This document shows positions 1-11,600 of a stretch of 64,000 nucleotides of DNA, one piece after another. A program made the translations under genes and the position numbers. The notes beneath the pieces are model-generated. The model worked only from the letters and a program-made list of their open reading frames with translations, did no database searches and had not been told where the DNA came from. Location of the stretch: NCBI RefSeq assembly GCF_032362555.1, contig NC_083535.1, positions 5,518,001 to 5,582,000 of the forward strand, in the 5' to 3' direction. Numbering within the stretch: the stretch's first letter is position 1; each line of letters opens with the position of its first letter. Origin of the DNA: Amyelois transitella (lineage: Eukaryota > Arthropoda > Insecta > Lepidoptera > Pyralidae).

Positions 1-1911
1 GCAGTTTGTGGGTTTATTCGGACTCTTCAACATCGGCATGGTCATTATCATGGCACTGTACCTGATCGTGGGTCTCTTCGGGTACCTCAAATATGGAGAC
101 GACATTCAGGCTTCGATTACTCTTAATCTGCCTCAAGTTGAAAAGTTAGTTATCAGTTGTTTGTTTTTCATGGATTCTCTAACTCACTACTTATCATTAT
201 ATGTGCAACCCATCATTGTTTCTACATTGGAGCCAGGAACTTTTTCAATCCTATTGAGAGTAACTAATTAATAAATGTCATGTCATTTTCGCAGAAAAGC
301 ACAGGCGGCGAAAATTATGATCGCTATTGCAATTTTCCTGTCGTTCCCGTTGCAAAACTTCGTGGCTTATGTTATACTATTTCGAAAAATGAAGAAAAAG
401 CTTTCTAGTGGACCCCATACTTTGAAGACTTTGGACTATGTATGTATTAAATTCCTGTTTTTATATATTTAAAAAAAGAAGAACTTGTATCTACCCGTCC
501 TTACGGAGATTAAAATCGAGGATACAAAGTTTATTGTATGATATTAAGATTTATGTATGTATGTCTAAATCACACATGATTGATTAGCTGTTAACGAAAA
601 ATCACTATTAGCATCGTGTAGCCTAATAATTGTTTACTTTTCAATTGTTTTTATTATAAAAATAGTCATTATCCTCCTGGCGTTTGAGATGTCTTCCCTG
701 GAGACAAAACTTTTTAACCCTTAGTTGTCCCGTAACCACAACCAGGAGCGGGGAATTTCAGGTCACGAATCTACCGCCGTCTGCTCAGTTAACAGGGGAA
801 CTTTGTCACAGTGGTTAGATGGTTACAAAGTACGGGAATGTATCTTACGGTAAGGAAAAACTCCTCATTGTAAAATTATTGGCTACTAGCGGCCCGCCGG
901 TGAATTTTTATGATTGGTTTACAATTTCCGAAGACCTTAGACCTTACAAACAAACAAAAAACAGTCAAAAAGACAAACTTTAAATTAATTTAAAAGAATT
1001 TCGGAATACCCTCTTTTAATCTTTTTGCAATAAGGTAGATACTCTAAGCTTTTAGTCCTCCCTAGACCAAATAAAAGGCACCTACTCCTACATGCCAAAT
1101 TTCGAGTTTTTTAACCCAGCGATTTGTGCATTATCTGTCAGTTAGTTACACAACAACAGTTACAAAACGGGTTTTATATATAAGTACCTAAAGAATATTA
1201 TTTTTGTGCAGTTGCTACGGATTGCGCTAGTATTAACTCCGTGGTCGCTGGCTGTTATCGTGCCCTCACTCGGGCCCTTCATTGCATTATTTGGCGCACT
1301 GTGCCTGTCACTATTAGCTATGGTATTTATTATTATTAAAACAACCAAATTCTAATCGAGTGATTACAATTACGCTTAATATCCTTCAGTCGCAGCCTAC
1401 AAAAAGAAATCACATTTTAATGTGAAATTACAAATTCAAAATAATAGGTATACCTTGAAATGATAAGGTACCTAACTACATTATATGAAAAAGGATCGAA
1501 CATCTATGGCGCATGTGGTGAGAGACGCATGCTCGTGAGTGAGAAAGATCGAGTAACTTTTTAAAGAAACTCTCAGGCATGCACCCTCTTACTTATATTA
1601 CTGCAGAAATGAAGCAAGCAAATACATAATGACTTCAGTGTTGACATCATGGTTTTGGGGAGCACCCAGAGTCTTCTATGATTATGAAAAAGTATTGTGA
1701 TTCGTGGGATCTTTTACATTTGGAAATATAAAAATCTCTCACACTACAGGTGTTTCCGGCACTAATGGATCTCTGCGTGTGGTATCCGAAATCATACGGC
1801 GTATTGAGATACAAGCTGATTCGGGATCTGATCATCATTGTCCTCGGACTCTTCTGTTGCATATCGGGTTGCTACACCAGTGTACTAGAAATCATACACA
1901 CTTTCGGATAG
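1..1911 (+). CDS. Proton-coupled amino acid transporter-like protein (SLC36/PAT, pathetic-like), 3' part
   Basis: Multi-pass membrane symporter of the SLC36 branch of the amino acid/auxin permease family, expected at the plasma or lysosomal membrane, moving small amino acids with protons. Four exons are readable: 1(or 5)-144, 295-439, 1212-1322 and 1750-1911 (stop TAG 1909-1911). Intron phases match at every junction. Exon 1 carries FNIGMVIIMALYLIVGLFGY and the KYGDDI motif; exon 2 has IMIAIAIFLSFPLQ; exon 3 has VIVPSLGPFIALFGALCLS; exon 4 has the typical LMDLCVWYP loop followed by a last hydrophobic helix. About 185 residues and four to five membrane helices are present, so more than half of a usual 450-500-residue protein lies left of the window. 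GCAG at 1-4 could be the acceptor of the first visible exon. Family assignment is firm; the substrate is not inferable. Confidence 0.9.
440..1211 (+). repeat. Transporter intron 2 with a decayed SINE-like segment
   Basis: Intron between transporter exons 2 and 3. About 700-850 contains a moth SINE-like body (GGGGAATTTCAGGTCACGAATC and following bases, then a short TCTACCGCCGTCTGCTCAG stretch) resembling the other SINE copies in this window. No coding sequence seen. Boundaries are approximate. Confidence 0.35.
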
Positions 1912-3223
1912 CTCAATGACCAGATAATACGGAGACAATACCAGATAACATATAAGACGATACGATAAGACGGAGACTCTCTCTTATCTTTACGTGTTCC
2001 GAAGTTGTATTCTCAATACTTGTATACTTGGGGGGTCTTGGGTTCGCTTTCTGATTTATCCCACGTTGGTTGATTTTCGGCATGTTCAGTATTACTACTA
2101 CACAACCGTACTTCATCATGTGACATTAAGTTGAGCCCGGCTAAAGTTTATTCACTATTTATAAATGGCAACAGTTTTCGAAGTGATACGCTCATGTTAC
2201 GTCAGATAATTGAAAAGAAAGATGATCCTTAAAAAAATTATACTAATCAAAACTGTATTAAAACTAGTTTTATATGGACACTATGAACAGCTTCCGTAAG
2301 CCAGACTTACTATTTTAAATAAACTATAAACTTAGTCATCTAGTAGGCATAGTGAATCGTGTAGAGTCGTTATATTAGAATGTTTTGTTTTTTCACATAT
2401 TGTATCGGAAATAAATGATGTTATGTACAGTTGTATTTTATTGGTTAACGACTACACCACCAAGACTAGAACTTATGAGATAGTAAGTATAACGGAGTCT
2501 TCATCTGTTTTTACGCTATATAACCTTGTAGTATAAGTAGTCACGTTTTTCTTTTACCCTTATAGGGTAAGCAGATCCATCAGGCTCGAAAAGACTGAAG
2601 AATTCAACAATAACAATATTTTTCATTCAAAGTAATACTTAATGCATTTAATAACTTTAGGAAAGATTAGCCAAACTTAACAACAGACGAATAAATGAGC
2701 CACTCGCACATCTCTATGTTAGATGTGACCAGATCCTAAGGGTTTCGTTGTGTTTAACAGCTAGCTTATCTCTATGCCTGTTGTTCACCAGCCAATATCC
2801 AACTGTTTCTCAAGGAATTCATTTGCTAATATAGAGCACAGGATTAGGACTTTCCAACTTACTGTCACGGTACTTACAACTGAAATAAGTGACCACCTGA
2901 TTTATATGAAAACAATTAGTTATACAAAGTAAGTACTCTGTGACTGAACACTCCTTAGATATAATGGAATATAAAATCCTCCTGACACCTGAGTTTGACA
3001 TGAAATTCTCAGTCACTTTTAATTCTTAGCTTTTACCTACTCACATATTATGCATCTAAATTATTTTTGAAATCTGGAACTCTTCGTAAAAAATATTTTT
3101 AAAGGATCACAATGAGGTCTTGTACCCAGTAAGTAACCTTTGTTCCCTTTTAAATAAATTGTTTTGTTCCGACTTGATTGATCTATTGTAAGGAATATAT
3201 TTATATAAAAATTTTGCGTCCAG
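1912..3223. other. Transporter 3' UTR and spacer / intron of next gene
   Basis: AT-rich sequence. AATAAA-type hexamers occur at about 2317 and 2410 and could end the transporter mRNA. The following gene must have at least one more exon upstream of 3224, but I could not identify it here; short ORFs on both strands lack splice context and recognisable domains. Confidence 0.4.
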
Positions 3224-6076
3224 GGGTGGAATTGGCGAATGCTCGACATCGGCCGTGAAGGGATTCCCCGATGCCCTGGGCGCTAGCACGGAGCTGGCAG
3301 ACGACGACGACTATGACAAATACGTGAGGCATCACGCGCAACATCGGTCGCGGTCTTCGCCTTCACGGTCGCGGTAATTTCTTGTGTAAACACTTATTAA
3401 GGAAAGAGAAAACCAAGTCAACGTATAGCCATATCCGCTGATCCAGGATCCAGGTTTCTTATGTGATCTAGGAATACACATACAGAGGGTCTCAAAATTC
3501 CCAAGGGAACAGAGTGAACTGGACTTTTCAAACCCTGCTAGAGTACCAGCATTACCTATGTAGGTCCGAAAGAAACCTTGCAAAAGTTGCGTAGGACAGA
3601 CGGTAGTCGCTTCGAGTGAAAACCTCACTTTCCCAATCCAGGATCATTGTTAAAGCCCCAACTCCAGGATGAAGAAGTACTTCGTGGATTTTAGACTAAA
3701 GTAATACTCCGACTTACGCTACCCCGTTTTACGCGAATTCGGCGATACGCGGTTTTTTATTTTGATTGCCGCGGGCATCGGCTCTCTCGCTCCGCCCACT
3801 CAGTGTTCAATTTGCGACAGGTTTAAACGTGTTCCGCGTGCAATTGTTTTACGTGTACAGTGCGTTTTACTTATAATCTCTAATTATGTCCAGGAAATGG
3901 ACCAGGGAGTCATTAAAACATTTAAAACTTACACAAGGCGGTCATTTGCACATCTATATGAAGCTATGAGACAAAATAATGAGCTTTCTGTTAGACCTTT
4001 GGAAGCAATTCAATGTTTTAGATGCTGTAAGAATTATTGGACAATCTTGGAATGAGGTTTCACAAAAAACTCTCAAGGGTGTCTGGAAAAAACTGTGTTT
4101 TTTTTTTTTTCACCTCTGAAACCCAAGGAGAGACCATTTCAGATCCTGAACAAATTATTGTTTTCTTTACACTCTGGTCCCGATCAAACAAACTTTATAT
4201 GCAACGTTGAACCCCGACTTACGCGAATTCGACTTACACGGCTACCGCTCGGACCCACCTACCGCATAAGTCCGGGGTATTACTGTACTAGATTTTGGTC
4301 ATAGGTGGAAAGGCAGTGTCATTTGCCCAGGGATGACGAAGCTGGGGCAAACGCTTAAAGTATGATTACAGTTTTTGACTGCCATGTTTCAGAGCATTAG
4401 AACCGCCAGAGTCGCCCCGCCAGCGCAGTCCATCTGTGTCGCCTGACCGCCGCAGACATCCAAATAATTCAGAACGGTTTGTAAACTGACACTCTTTAAA
4501 TCACGAGCTTGCGTGAAGCTAGAGAAACATAAATGTGGATGTAGCGCACGAAGTATACAGGGCATGTAACAAGTAGGTAATTTCTATAACTAACCCACTA
4601 TGAACCTACGTGTTATAATCCCTCAGGGTGCTGCATTCAACACTTATTTTCAGGAAGGGGAGAAATAAGGGAAGCAACACAAATTGCCTTTAAACTAATT
4701 GAAAATTTTCAATAAGACTTAATATTTTGGCAGTATTTTTTTTATATTAACAGGGCTGTATCTCCATGTTTGTTTCGATCGGCTTACTTCTCCCCACGGC
4801 CACCGGCGGCGCCACTTTCTCTGGTGCTGCGCAGACCACTAACGCCTCTCGAGCCCTACACACCCTCACCACGGCCTCAGAAGCCCCAACAAACTACACA
4901 AAACCACATATCAAGAATACCTAGATCCCTGGAGTCACACAGAACACCCAAGTCTCTTCGTCGTTCAACTCAACGCAGGCGTGGCAGGTAATCCGATGAA
5001 AATTTGGTTTTTCTGCTTTAAATAGGTATGTTTTTTAATTTGGCTATTCATTACCAGGCAGTCATTCAGCTACGCAAGAATTTTATAGGTAAATTAGGTA
5101 GTTACTTATTTGTATAATTGTATAATAATTGATTTGTATTGCAACAGCTTGAAATTTAACTATTTCGCGCTTTCAGACGCACCGTTAATCTTATACTACG
5201 AGAGTTGATGTCAACGCTGCCGTTGCCAGTTACGACAACCCCCTCCACCGCCTTCAACGCTCCGGTCTCCGCTGCGCAGGCGCATGATGTCCGCGATGTA
5301 GCTGTGCAGGCTATCACAACGTAACCGATATTAAAATTAATAAAAATAACTATCTAAGTAGACTCTTGTGGTCAATACCGAAACAAAGTTACTAATTACG
5401 TAATTTTATTGAAAATATCCAAGAAAAAAGGAATACGTAAAAACCGTAGCAAAATAAAAATATAGGTCGAGTAAGTTGTTATCAACAAGAAATTCACGAT
5501 CTTTATATTTCAGGTGTAAAGGAGATCGAAACATGCGTCACTTGATGTGCAAGGGTCTGTATCTCATAAATACTACATGAGACATTCCTCAAATTTTTCA
5601 TCTTTAATGATAAAAGTTTTGCTATCATCATTCTTGCATTACTCCTGGCTGGCTCACGTAGAGATGACCCAACGTATAGGGCTCTACCACTCTCTATGTT
5701 CTAAGGATACATGAATACATAGCAATATTGTTCTAGCCTATGAACATAATCCAAGGAGTGGAAAGCGACAGCCGTAACACTCATGTTACTCTGTTGATCA
5801 GGAGAACCAGAGAGTCGGCAAATGTTGATAAGGCATAAAATGAAAACAAAACAATACAACTCCAAATCTCAACTTCATAAGGATAATTTTATACCGACAG
5901 ACGAAGGCGAAGAATGGGTGGGGGGTGTACGCGCACTCCGCGACTCGCACGTCCGTTTAGTACTACGCCAACTCCGGCACATTGAGAGGTTGAACCGCGC
6001 GCTAGACCGCGCGACGCTGGCTGTTGCGCCGCCCGCGGCACTCGACGTCGCACGCGCAGCGACGGAGATTCGCTAG
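3224..6076 (+). CDS. Unrecognised protein, Ser/Arg/Pro-rich tail with C-terminal helix (3' part of gene)
   Basis: Six consecutive exons join with matching phases: 3224-3373, 4393-4476, 4754-4987, 5177-5320, 5514-5554 and 5901-6076 (stop TAG 6074-6076). Every acceptor ends in AG and every donor starts with GT. The first visible exon begins with one codon base and has no ATG, so the 5' end is upstream. About 275 residues are visible: an acidic patch ELADDDDYDKYV, then a basic low-complexity stretch (HRSRSSPSRSR, PRQRSPSVSPDRRRH, SPRPPAAP, STQRRRGR), then a threonine/alanine-rich part, a short Cys-containing exon (GDRNMRHLMCK) and a C-terminal likely amphipathic helix (VRLVLRQLRHIERLNRAL). Exons are more GC-rich than the introns. 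The RS dipeptides are suggestive of phosphorylation or RNA/cytoskeletal scaffolding, but I do not recognise the family. I am fairly sure it is a real gene; its function is unknown. Confidence 0.65.
3390..3690 (+). repeat. Decayed SINE copy in intron
   Basis: GTGAAAACCTCACTTTCCCAATCCAGGATCATTG-like core (about 3617-3650) and the following AACTCCAGGATGAAGAAG match the SINE at 29033-29330 (CCTGACTCACCCAATCCAGG, then CTCTCCAGAATGAAGAAC). Heavily diverged; ends not definable. Confidence 0.45.
3705..4279 (+). mobile_element. Tigger/pogo-like DNA transposon remnant
   Basis: Bounded by inverted ends: left TACTCCGACTTACGC from 3705 and, on the reverse strand, right TACCCCGGACTTATGCGG from 4279; both ends carry TA, the expected target of the Tc1/mariner-pogo group. 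Inside, a translated stretch (about 3895-4100, with a frame change near 4020) reads VIKTFKTYTRR, then NILDAVRIIGQSWNEV and KTLKGVWKKLC, which resembles the CENP-B/Tigger segment ending in GVWKKLWP. The 575-base length means most of the transposase is deleted. It lies inside an intron of the unrecognised gene. Confidence 0.6.
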
Positions 6077-8225
6077 TATTTCACATTCGTAGTTGCAAAT
6101 AAATGAAATATAAATCTTCTTAGTTTTATTGTGTACTCATAAGCATTTCCTGCAGATTCGGTAGCGCATTGTCGTATATTTCAAATTCCCAAATATTAAT
6201 TAGATTTTTGGCAGTACTGGACGTGGTGGGGCAGAATACACCAAAGCTTAAACTAGTGCAATCGACCCAACTCTTAATTGTGCTGTCACGAACGTACACA
6301 CTAGCATTGGTATTTCTGCTCCAACTCGTATGGGAAAGTATATTGTTATATTTTTAAATAAAAGATATCATGATTTTTCAAAGGTTTAATTGCTTTAAAC
6401 CAAAATCTGATATTACATCTTTATTTTTCTAATAATTAAAGAAGTGATACATTTATAGGGGCTTTAACTAGGCCCCAGACATTGATATATCCCATACTTG
6501 ACTGAATATCTAAATCTTATACTTAAATGCTTTAGGTATTTACATAAAACAATATAACGCAAAACAAATTTATAACGAACTTATTTCACAAAGGTATAAA
6601 GAAAGCTTTATAACCAAGGGTGTTTAATAGCTAGACGACAACCAAAAGATTGCAGGGAATTAATAATTACGAATTCAAAATAAGATTCACTGGAAGTGGG
6701 TTTACAATAAAATGATACGGTAACAGAAACAATGTAACATACGTTAATGACCTCAGGAATCGGATTACACATTAGACAAATTTAAGTATATATGCTAAAT
6801 ACTTATATAAATATCGGTAAATATTGTATGAATTTGACATTCCCTAATGCACACATTATTAAATGTTAAATATTATGAATTGCATCCAATATTATAATTT
6901 AAAATAAGGAAAAAATATCAAAAATAGGTACGAGTACATACGCTCTCCTTTCAAGTGACTACAACCCTAACAATTTCAGTCACATTACTCACAATACATT
7001 ACCGCTGTCCAATATAAATATAATATGTAAATGTAAATATAACAATAAAGACATACCTGATGAAAAATATAAATAATAATACTAATAAATCAATATGCCC
7101 AGCAGCTAATGTTCCGAAACCTTGAATGAAAACTTCTAAATTTTAATCGCTCTTCCCTGAACTGCCTGCCGGTCTGCTTTAAATAACGTTAAAGTAAAAA
7201 AGTTCCCAAAAAATTCTGGAACCACTGGACAATTTAATATGGATGATATGTCCAATCATCCAAAATCATAAATTGATTTATTGTATCTAAATAGAAGAAA
7301 AGATTATCGAGAAATAAATAAATTTAGATTTTTATTTCATATGAAATACATATCTATTATGAGCACACATTTCGATTATGTCAAAAAAAGATTTTCAATG
7401 CAACAATTAAACAAATAATAATTTGAAAAGAAAAGGCAGTTTTGAACCACCTGCATTCATTACTTGATTCCTATGTCAATTTTACAAAATATTAACTATG
7501 TCCTAATGTTTCTGTGAACTCTCTTTGTAAATTGTTAACACTCTTGATTAAATCCACCCGATAGTACAATATACCTTATCTCTAATAAACTTAAACTCTT
7601 TTCATTTACAAAGAAAATTTACATAAACTTAAAGGCTCCATGAGACCTTTTTATATTTACATCAATGAATATAATAATCAATATCATACTTATGTAGCAT
7701 GCTTTAATATATACCTAGTCAATTCAAAACTGTCCGTTTACATGTTTAAGTTTATTGACACCAATAATGAACATCTACTACAATTGGATTCTGAATATTA
7801 GACACCTTGTGATAAACACGAAATAGCAAAAAGCTTCAAATGTTTGGACTACTCTACTTCTTATGTTTTAAGTGATTGATGAATACGAGTAAATATGCAT
7901 ATTAATTGAATATTATATTTAAGTTGAATTATTACATTGCAGGCAAGATAATCTTGTAAATAGCCACTCATTATGTAATTAATATATAGGTACTGAAACT
8001 ATTTTCAATCAGAAGGCCAAATAAGAGTCGACAAACAAAATGAAGTCAGTGTTATTTCTTAGTCAATACATTGTCCTTTGAGACGAGCAAACAAACAAAA
8101 CGAATAAGATCGTTACTCCGAAATGAAATACAGAGGAAAATAATTCGAAATGTTCCGAATCCGATGTGCTTTGCCGATCGAAGTTAGTTGATGAATCCGA
8201 ACTGTTTGGTATGCGACCTTAATTG
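6077..8225. other. AT-rich intergenic region between convergent genes
   Basis: About 2.1 kb of very AT-rich DNA holding the 3' UTRs of the plus-strand unrecognised gene and the minus-strand protease. A plus-strand AATAAA-type signal occurs at about 6099 (CAAATAAATGAAAT), just after the stop. I see no ORF, RNA gene or repeat I can name. Confidence 0.5.
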
Positions 8226-8637
8226 TCACTGCCGCCCCAGCCGTACCTGTTGGACAGTGTCGACAAAGCATTTGTTGTGGGACAGGACGCTTTCCTGCAG
8301 CCTAGTGGGCATTTCTTCGAACGAGACGGCGGGGCCCTCTTCGATGTCGGTGCGCCTGTAGAACAGGATGTAGGGGGTGCTGGCGCGGTGCAAGTTGTTA
8401 AGATGAGACTCGTCACTCACCGCGACCTCATCATCGTTGTAGGTGTGCCATTCGTCGTTGTCCTTGGCGAGGGTGTAGTAGTGGCCCGAGTCCAGGGTGG
8501 TTCCCATGTGGATGACGGCGGCGTAAAGCGAGTAGGTGGAGTGGTCGGCTTGAGAGCGGACGGTGGGCAGGGTCACCGTGTGGTTGTGGTAGATCGAGTG
8601 CATCAACTTTGTTTGCACTTGCAGCTTCGGTTCGAAC
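8226..8637 (-). CDS. USP exon 13: C-terminal catalytic part with His box
   Basis: Last coding exon. After one phase base it reads FEPKLQVQTKLMHSI, then YSLYAAVIHMGTTLDSGHYY and ILFYRR. The His of SGHYY and the downstream Asp are the base partners of the catalytic Cys. A 37-residue tail follows the USP fold. Confidence 0.9.
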
Positions 8638-11600
8638 CTGGAAACATTTGAGATTTGTAACGTTCACAATGTTTTCATATTTCAATAAAATTTATATACA
8701 TGTAATGTCAGTCCAGCTGAAACCCAGGCTGCACACATTTGTTGCGCAACCTTGTATAGTGACCGTGGTGAATCTGAAATGTTATGATCAAAATTCATAA
8801 AAGCCAGGACAAATCAACGGCACTTACTTAAAATACTTGAGAACAAGGATGAGATACTTGGGAGTGGTTTCAATAAGCACGCTGCGCTCAGCATCGCGGA
8901 GGCCGCCGCAATCGTGGCACTCGTACTGGTTGTCACCAGAGAGGCGCTCTTTGGAGCAATAGAACTCCAATAGGTTCTGGACGTTGTGCTGCCAGCCTTC
9001 GGGTTTCTCCGGGAACGCGAGTTGGAGATCGCGGAAGACATCGCGAGAGAGAGATGAAGAATGGCACTCGGTGCACTCGACACGAGTCAGCAGTACTCCG
9101 CCAAAGAGGCTGTCGATGTAGGAGTCGCGGCGGAGAAATGCCGAGTCGTGACGCGGGAATCCAGGGTCGTACGAATGGCGGAGCCGCTTCTTCAACGGAA
9201 TGTGCAGCTCGTCAACATTAGCGCGCTTCACGGCACCTGAGCTTGAACCTGAAAGCATGTGTCACTTGAAAATCGAATGCCGGCTCTTGAATAATTATGG
9301 GAATGCAAAATATGTGTAGAAACATAAAAATAATTGAAAAGAAATAAGTTGGCACCTTCATACGTTAAATAAGTTACTTCTAGAGAAACTGTACTGTCAA
9401 CTTACTGAAAGAGCTAACATATTAATCTTAAATAAAAATGATATCATCATCATTCAGCCTCAAGTAGTTGAACTTCCTTTTGAATGGATGATATTCAACG
9501 TCTTCCCGCAAGCTCAATAAAATCATCAGCTCACTACTAAGTGGATGCTTTTTCAACATTGAGCTAATACAGCGGATTATGTCGCAATAGTGGAACCCCT
9601 GCCCGTAACGTGTTTCAAGTAGAAAAAAAACAGAGTTGCATACAATACCTCTGGATTCAATTACACATGTGCGCCCCAGTGCAGATAACGGAAAATTTAT
9701 AGAAAATGCATGTAAGTATTTTTAAGACCTAAAACGAATCACGTTCTGACAATATCACTGATAATATGTGTGACTTAATATTTTTTCCTCATTAGCTGCC
9801 GTTTCTACCCGCTATTTGACTCGCCTAGTGCCATGTTTTAAAAAAATTACATACATTTAAACGTTATTTCAAGTTTTTAACTCTTTCAATTAATTAAATT
9901 TAGTGTACAAAATATAGAATTTCTATCATTACGCCAAACAGCAGTTCTATCAGTCCTTTCAAGACTGTTGGCTCTGCCTGCCCTGCAGGGGATATAGACA
10001 TGATTTTATGTATGTATGTATATAAAATATAATTACCAGCCGCACTGCTGCCCGGGCGAGGAGATACAGACCGACGGGCCGACTCACCGATCTCGTGATC
10101 ACTGCCAAACAATAAGTTGCAATTAGTCCTACTACTATTATAAAGGCGAAAGTTTGTATGGATGTTTGTTACTCTTTCACGCAAAAACTACTGAACCGAT
10201 TACCATGAAATTTGGTATGTAGGTAGCTGAAGACCCAGAATAACACATAGGCTACTTTTTATCCCAGAGTTCCCGCGGGATTGATAGGGTTTCCATGCGG
10301 ACGAAGTCGCGGGCGGCCTCTAGTTCTATCATAATTCCTACTGACCCAGGTCAAAATGAGTACCAAATAATGCCACCTTTTCATATCTGATTCACAATGA
10401 TTACGTACTGCCCACTGTTCATTTGTCGTCAAAAATCAACACAAGTGTTTTTTTACGAACGAACTTTCTGGTTTTACCACGATTCCTGCATACTTCTTTC
10501 GCTTCATCGACATTCACCACTCACTTCATACCAGCTCGTCGGTTCTCTTGGCCGAAGACACTTTTGACCTGACCAGGCAAGACGTGATAAATTGACAAGT
10601 GAAAAACATAGTTTATTAGTTTAGTACACAACTACTGCATTAGTACACAACAAACCTTTGTGGTTTTAACCTGATGCATTATGTGTACCATTGTAATTGT
10701 TGTTTTTTTTTTTTTTTTTTTGTAGTGATAATAAATAAATAAAATAAATAATAGTTACCTGGATGATGATGGTTGAGGGGTCGCGGAGGCTATGGCCCTC
10801 ATGCGGTTGTTGAGGACCGCTGGCCGCGAGTAGTCGAAGTTGCGGTCGGAGCAGTGCTCGTAGGACTGCAGTAGCTCAAACAAGTACCTTTAACGATAAC
10901 CTGGTATCAATACGAGGCACGGTTCATGTACCAATGACTGTTTTTTTAGGTATATAACATAGTTTGACTACTGACCCATGCTCTTAAGGTGCGGGTAAAC
11001 ATCGTGAAAATTGAGGTAACTGGAATGAATTTAATGATCTATTAAGGGATAGGTTCCCCTGAAAAGATCGTTGTAGTCCGACGGGAGTTGCTTCAGCTCA
11101 AGTAATGGCATGGCGTCTCTCCTTACGACTATGGAGCACCTTCGCTTATGCCCAGATGTCCCAACCGGATACAGAAACTTCAGTTCAGTACAACTTCAGT
11201 ACAATTGAGGTTTCTGTATGATGATAAGAAGAAGAAAGAATGTGTTAAGAAATCTAAAAAATATGATAAGAACTCCCACTTTTTGTGAATGAAGAAAGCC
11301 TTCGATCGTGTACTGATGATCTGAAATCTGGGAAGCTGATAATAAAGCCATACAAAAATTACAAATATTTATATAATGAAACAAGGAATAGGACCAATCC
11401 ATCTCTTTCCCATGAATGTCGTATAAGGCGACTTTGGGGATAAACTTATAAGCTTGGAATTCTTCTTTTAGGCGATGGGCTAGCAACCTGTTACTATTTG
11501 AATCTCAATTCTATTATAGGCCAAACAGCCGAACGTGCGAGGGATATAGATGTTTTTATATGGATGGATGAATGGATAAAATTCTCGATACATGCCGCAA

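Noticed and set aside
8223..8651. 142-codon plus-strand ORF (Val/Gly-rich)
   Set aside because: Antisense shadow of the USP His-box exon.
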